A DNA stretch of 64,000 nucleotides. Origin: Setophaga petechia. Taxonomy: Eukaryota; Chordata; Aves; Passeriformes; Parulidae. The notes under the pieces are model-generated. The model ran no database searches, was not told the origin of the DNA, and was given only the letters and a program-made list of their open reading frames with translations. The DNA is taken from NCBI GenBank assembly GCA_024362935.1, contig JANCRA010000018.1:1488001-1552000 (forward strand). Direction: 5' to 3'. Below, one piece after another: positions 59,247-64,000 of this stretch (the first letter of the stretch is position 1; every line of letters starts with the position of its first letter). The position numbers and the translations under genes were made by a program.

Positions 59247-61261
59247 CAAAAGCAAGTAAAAATGCTGTGGTGATGATTAACAGAAATATCAAATGTGAGC
59301 AACTACAGCATTAAACAGGAAAGAAGAAAAAGTAATGGAGAACAAGGATGAAAATATGTTTGAAGATGGTATTTTGGTTGCTATGACATTTCATTTAAAG
59401 AACGTTCTGCTGTAGGTGAAATGCAAAATATTTTTAAAAATGAAGGCAAAACTCTGGATTCTTTTGCACAACATTTATGGACATGAAGTCCAACTTGTTT
59501 TTCTGTCTATTTATATGTGACTAAACATCAGTTCTGGTTTTCAGAATGCAGATTTGTGGCATTAATGAAACACTTTTTGGTACTGTCTCACTTTGTTGTA
59601 TCTTAAATCCAATCATATTTGCCTATGGAAAAAGGAGAGACTGGCTGTGGTAGAAGACATTAGGTCACATTTTTCCCCCCATATAGACTTGAATATAGTT
59701 CTTTCCCCTAATTTTCTCTTTCTGGTTTGAGAGGAAGCAGAAATGGCTGCTGGTCTCATCTCATTTCTCACCTCATCTTTTAACTGGCTATTTTATGTAA
59801 GTTCATTTTTACTTGGGTTGGTGAAGGTCATGCTCCTCTCTGATGTCATTAACTGTGTGACACTTCTTTTCAACCTTCATTTCTGCAATAAATCCCAGAA
59901 ATGCCAGGTGGAAAGTGGGATAAAGTCCTTTTGCTGTCCTTCTGTGTTTGTGTGTTTGTTTTGTGGGGTCTGTAATTATGCTCTCTATTCTCTTTGTTTA
60001 CAAGGTCAAGGTATGACCCCTGTTTCCACCTTGCCATTCTGGTTGGAATTGCAGCTCCAGCAGTTAAGATTGATATTAGATATATCTGCTTCCCCTCCTA
60101 CAGCTCTGAGAGCAGAGAAGTCAACTGAACACTGATATCAAGTTCTGTTGATGCCACTCTTTCTTCAGGCCACTTTGAGTCGCTCTCCAGATAAACATTT
60201 CCATCCCAGTTATTTTTGATGTGTTTCTATCAGCATAGCAAACTTTTGCTTGTGTTTGTATTCCATTTTGATACATTTATTGGAGGCAGAATTTGCTATA
60301 AGTGTAATTCTGCACCAAAAATAGGAGCATTTTTGTGCTTCAGGCTGCATCAGTTTGTTAAGCATCCTGTCTGCCACTTGGATTTTGGATCCTCTCATCC
60401 AGACTAACTTGCAGACTGACACCAGACTTCCAAGAAAGCCTTGGTGTGAGCCACGCTGCCTCCACCCTGGAGCTGTGAGCTGTACAGCTGCGCTGCTCCT
60501 CTGTATTTACAAAATGATCAATGTGAAAGAAGAGACATCCCTGTGGCAGCTGCTGCTGTTCTGGGTTCCTGGCCAGGATGGCAGCAGAAGAGCACATCAG
60601 CATCCTCGGTGCCATACGGCTTGAGACTGTTGTGTCGCACACCATGTGCGAGATGAGAGAGAATAATTTCAGCTGAGTATTTAGGGAAGGCTGCTGGGTA
60701 TTTTAGGTGCCTCTGTGTCCTCATCCTGACCCTTTCTCTGCAGTGTGTCTGCTTAGTTAAATCTTGTCAGCACAAGGGTTTGTGATTCAAGTCCTTCCCT
60801 GTATCGGATAAATTCGTCTGGTGAGAATATTACTCCAGTGATTGATTTTATCCCATGTCTCCCTCTCACCATCTCTCCTTCCTGTTGTGAGCAGCCTTTA
60901 CATCCTGACATCCCCTTTAAGTGTCTTCACAAGTGACTGAATTAACTTTAGTGACTCTTATCCTGTGTGTTAGGCTGGTGTTGTTGGTGGAGCTGCTTCC
61001 TAGTTAAGAACTCATATTTGATACCAAATGCCCCTTTTTAAATGCAAACAAAACAAATTCTGCCAAAATAAACACAAAACCTGTTAAGCAAAGACCAGGC
61101 ACACAGGGCTTGCCTGGTGTTCAGAAGTTACTTTTTTTTTTTTTCCTGCTGTGAACTCCTGTCAAAGCCTGGAATCCATGAAAGTAAAAAACCAGCCTTG
61201 ATTCACTTCTCGTGCCCTTGGGGAATATAGATGGCAAAAAGATTTAAAATTCTGATCCAGC

Positions 61262-61445
61262 TGCTTCAGAAACGTGGCACCCGAGATAAATTATTTTCAC
61301 TCCCCAGAGCAGCAGGCGAGGTTCCACACAGAAGTTATTCCTTTTGAACTGGTGAGGGGTGTGCAGCCCGAGTGTCTGGAGCCACCGGCACCGGGCAAAC
61401 GCCGAATTCTGCGCCGTCGCCTCCCTGGCTCGGGCTCACCCCAGC
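61262..61445. promoter_or_regulatory. Isolated CpG-rich patch inside intron 4
   Basis: About twelve CpG lie in roughly 180 bp (for example ACCGGCACCGGGCAAACGCC and TGCGCCGTCGCC), while neighbouring kilobases have almost none. Open frames cross it on both strands but show no recognised domain. It could be an orphan CpG island, enhancer or alternative promoter, or an unrecognised exon. Confidence 0.4.
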
Positions 61446-62583
61446 AGCTGTCTGTCCTCTGCTATTGATCACTTGGCTGGAAAATGAGGAGATAATTAAC
61501 AGTCTGAAATTTAATAGGGCATTGTTTAAAAAACAAGGCAAGGGCCTGGATGGAAAGGATTCCTGGTGGAAATCACCTGGAGATTGCGTGTCTCACTTAG
61601 CGGCAGATTTGCCTCATAAATCTTAACGGTTTTGTTCCGTATTGAGTGAATTTAGTGTCAGCAAATTTTAAAACTCTGTCTAAAGTGTCTAATGAATTTA
61701 TAAGCCACTAGAGAAGATAGGATGCTTTGCTTGCAGCGTGGAGCTTAATTTGATATTCAAGGTCAGCACATCAAACTTCTTAATCAGGACCATAATGAGG
61801 AGAACGTTGCTGCTCGAGCAAAGGAGCAACAAATAGGATCAGTGCAAAAAGGAGCATTTACACAGCTGGTTAACATGTTCTTGTTTTAGTCTGCTGTCAA
61901 AGTAGTACCAGAATTCTTATATGCTCTTCCATTTAACTTGTGCATTAAAATGTAAAAAAAAAGTTTCCAAGGGATTGGTAAATGGCTCTGAAGCCACATC
62001 ATCCCATTTTATTAGCAAGGTGACAGTGTTCTGGGGCCCTGCATTTCAAATGGAAAATGTGAAGCCTTCCAGTTTTAATGCATTAAATGCTCTCTTAAAT
62101 TGGGCTGCAGTAGAAGTGGAGCACGGGGAAGGAACTTTGAGGAAAGCTCTGCAAAGGAGCTGCTGTGGGGAATTAGTGAAGGTATTCTGTTTATATTAGC
62201 AAATGAAGATAAGAACTCCTCAGTTCTTTCGCAGCAGAGTTAAAATCTCAGTCCTTGGGGCGCTCTTTTCCATGGAAAAGCAGTCTGATGCTTTAATAAT
62301 TTTATTTGTACAGCTGATAACAGGAATTGCTTCTGTCTTCACAAGCTGATGTCCGAGGGTTGAAGCAATGGTGCTCAAGTGTAGCTGCTTTCTCTGAGTG
62401 CTTCAGGCATTTGACCTTCACTTTGCCCTTCAGCTGGGTGTTTTTGGCTCTGCATCTGCAGACAACACAGGCGGAATGTCCAAAATTATTTCAGGCTGAG
62501 ATACTGTCAATATGTCATCAGCTACAGCCCTACTGGGGAGTTTTAAAATTCCTTCCAACACATAATGGATATATCTGTTTAAA

Positions 62584-62710
62584 CACTTCTTAAAATTCTG
62601 AGGAGACAGACAAATCTGGCAGAAAATCAATAGGGTGTTGCTAGTGGCTCTATTATTTATTAATTTCAGCACCATCCAGGACTGCTAGGTGAATACCAAA
62701 GGCCAGGATT
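62584..62710. repeat. Left copy of a 124-bp direct duplication
   Basis: It runs from CACTTCTTAAAATTCTGAGG through GGTGTTGCTAGTGGCTCTAT to ACCAAAGGCCAGGATT, then poly(T). The right copy at 63877 differs at roughly six bases and one small indel, so identity is about 94 percent by eye. Confidence 0.9.
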
Positions 62711-63876
62711 TTTTTTTTTTTAGTACATTATGAAGATAATATCTTTTGGGGGTGGGAGGATAATTTGAAAGTCTTTTATGAGATAAATATCTCCAGAGGG
62801 TCCATCAACTCAGCTCCATTCCTTTTGAAGTCTGGGGTTCATTTTAGAGTAAAACCTGGGTATATAGACTAATATTTGCATGGATTTTTCTACAGTTACT
62901 TTTCTTCACAGTGTTTTATTTTCTCTGAAATTAGAATATGTAACCTTTGGTATGATCCTTGTGTCCATGATGTTCTGTAATCTTTCTAGGAAATGAAGTG
63001 AAAAGTCTGGTATATAGAAATACTTCCTTTCCTCATTGGGCTATCTGGTGTGCCTTATAAATAAAGATTTAAGAAAAGCTGCTGCAGTAAGTATATTTAT
63101 ATTGACAATAAATCTATTTTATCACAGTACAAGCCATTATTGCTCATCGTGGGTGTCCACCATAAATTGGCAATAGCTTGGGGCAGCTTTTCAATGGCAA
63201 ATTGTGATTATGAAGATATTAAAGCCAGGCACTCTCCTCAGAGTAAGTAGGTGGTGATGACTCCATCTGACTTGCAGATCTACTTCCTGCAGGTATTTAT
63301 GGCCCAACCTGCTGATGGAAGAGGCTGAAATAGGTTCTGTTTGCTGACTAGCTCCTGGAAATGGAGCTTTTCTCAGGGCTAAGCAAATCCACCCATCCTT
63401 GGGAAAGCTCTGATAGCAGGGTCTTTCAAGGCCAGTAATATATTCAGCATAAAAAAAAAAAAATGATGATGCTTTTAGATTCAAAATTTAATTAGTATGC
63501 TGTTGAAAAGTGGTGAGGAAGTCAATAAACTGATCAAGACAAACCTAAAGATCTCCTGGGAATGGGACAATCTCCTGGACCATTCAAAAAAGCACTAGTA
63601 GGAGGGAAGTGTATTCCTTTGCTGCAGAAATGTTGCATTGTAGGGAAAAATGTGGCAGGTTTTGTGTTTCTATCTTTCTTTTTCAAATGCAAACTGAAAA
63701 TCTGAATTCTGTGCAGAGCCTGGTTAGCAGTACACAGGGCTAGAAAGGGAAACCAAGTCTGGAACTAAAACCTGATTCTTTTGATGTATTTGTAGAACCA
63801 TGGGTGCAATGGCATTTTCAGGACCATGGTGGCCACCTGGAAGTGCCTATCTGTGGGGATTTTAGTGCAGCTGGAT

Positions 63877-64000
63877 CACTTCTTAAAATTCTGAGAAGAC
63901 AGACAAATCTGCCAGAAAAGTAATGGGGTGTTGCTAGTGGCTCTATTATTTATTAATTTCAGCACCATTCACTGCTAGGTGAATACCAAAGGCCAGGATT
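63877..64000. repeat. Right copy of the 124-bp direct duplication, cut by window end
   Basis: It is in the same orientation, 1,293 bp from the left copy, and still matching at the last base of the window, so the duplication may continue beyond it. Sequences left of the two copies do not match. Confidence 0.9.

Larger units (their letters stand above)
58491..64000 (+). other. MEGF6: MEGF6 intron 4, last part to window edge: no exon seen
   Basis: It contains a weak CR1-like scrap near 59197, a CpG-retaining block near 61262, and a 124-bp direct duplication ending at the window edge. No EGF exon was found up to base 64000, so the next MEGF6 exon is presumably outside the window. Confidence 0.5.

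Noticed and set aside
61274..61626. Overlapping plus-strand frames across the CpG patch
   Set aside because: No cysteine pattern of an EGF exon, no recognised domain and no convincing splice pair. The CpG patch itself is kept as a candidate regulatory element.
15696..64000. Search for a mir-551a-type hairpin, because human MIR551A lies in a MEGF6 intron
   Set aside because: By eye I found no GACCCACTCTTGG-like seed or its complement in the window. A proper search of both strands with mismatches is still the decisive test.
1..64000. CRISPR arrays, operons, phage or bacterial defence systems
   Set aside because: The sequence is clearly vertebrate. The tandem repeats present have no spacer structure and no associated genes.

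Overview
The window reads as vertebrate nuclear DNA from a bird, probably a songbird. The evidence is one split gene with long introns and clean GT-AG junctions, a CpG-island promoter, 3'-end fragments of avian CR1 LINEs, and two solo LTRs of a type I associate with songbirds from memory (not checked). It is not bacterial: there are no operons, no Shine-Dalgarno sites, and most reading frames are chance openings in introns.

The only gene I can support is the 5' part of MEGF6 (multiple EGF-like domains 6) on the + strand. Its first four coding exons are 864-946, 13293-13427, 14070-14179 and 15591-15695. They join in frame into 144 codons plus one base: a signal peptide, a seven-cysteine EMI domain split over exons 2 and 3, and the first six-cysteine EGF-like domain in exon 4. 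The open 3' phase of exon 4 (a single G) fits a next exon starting with the Asp of a calcium-binding EGF domain. I found no such exon, so intron 4 runs at least 48.3 kb to the window edge and the gene is truncated by the window.

Layout: 1-385 is AT-richer upstream DNA. 385-1860 is a CpG island with a (CACGG)n array, three GC boxes, a TTTAAA TATA-like box and exon 1. Directly on the exon 1 donor sits a G-rich minisatellite (about 941-1417) that carries copies of the donor itself. Intron 1 (12.3 kb) holds a CR1 fragment, a possible ancient repeat and short duplications. Introns 2 (642 bp) and 3 (1.4 kb) are short. Intron 4 holds CR1 fragments, two inverted solo LTRs about 37 kb apart with 6-bp target duplications, a long AT microsatellite, a 124-bp direct duplication near the right edge, and several CpG-retaining stretches that look like candidate conserved regulatory DNA.

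I did not find a convincing new genetic system. The most unusual structure is the minisatellite seeded from the MEGF6 exon 1/intron 1 boundary, with repeated donor sites and predicted G-quadruplexes.
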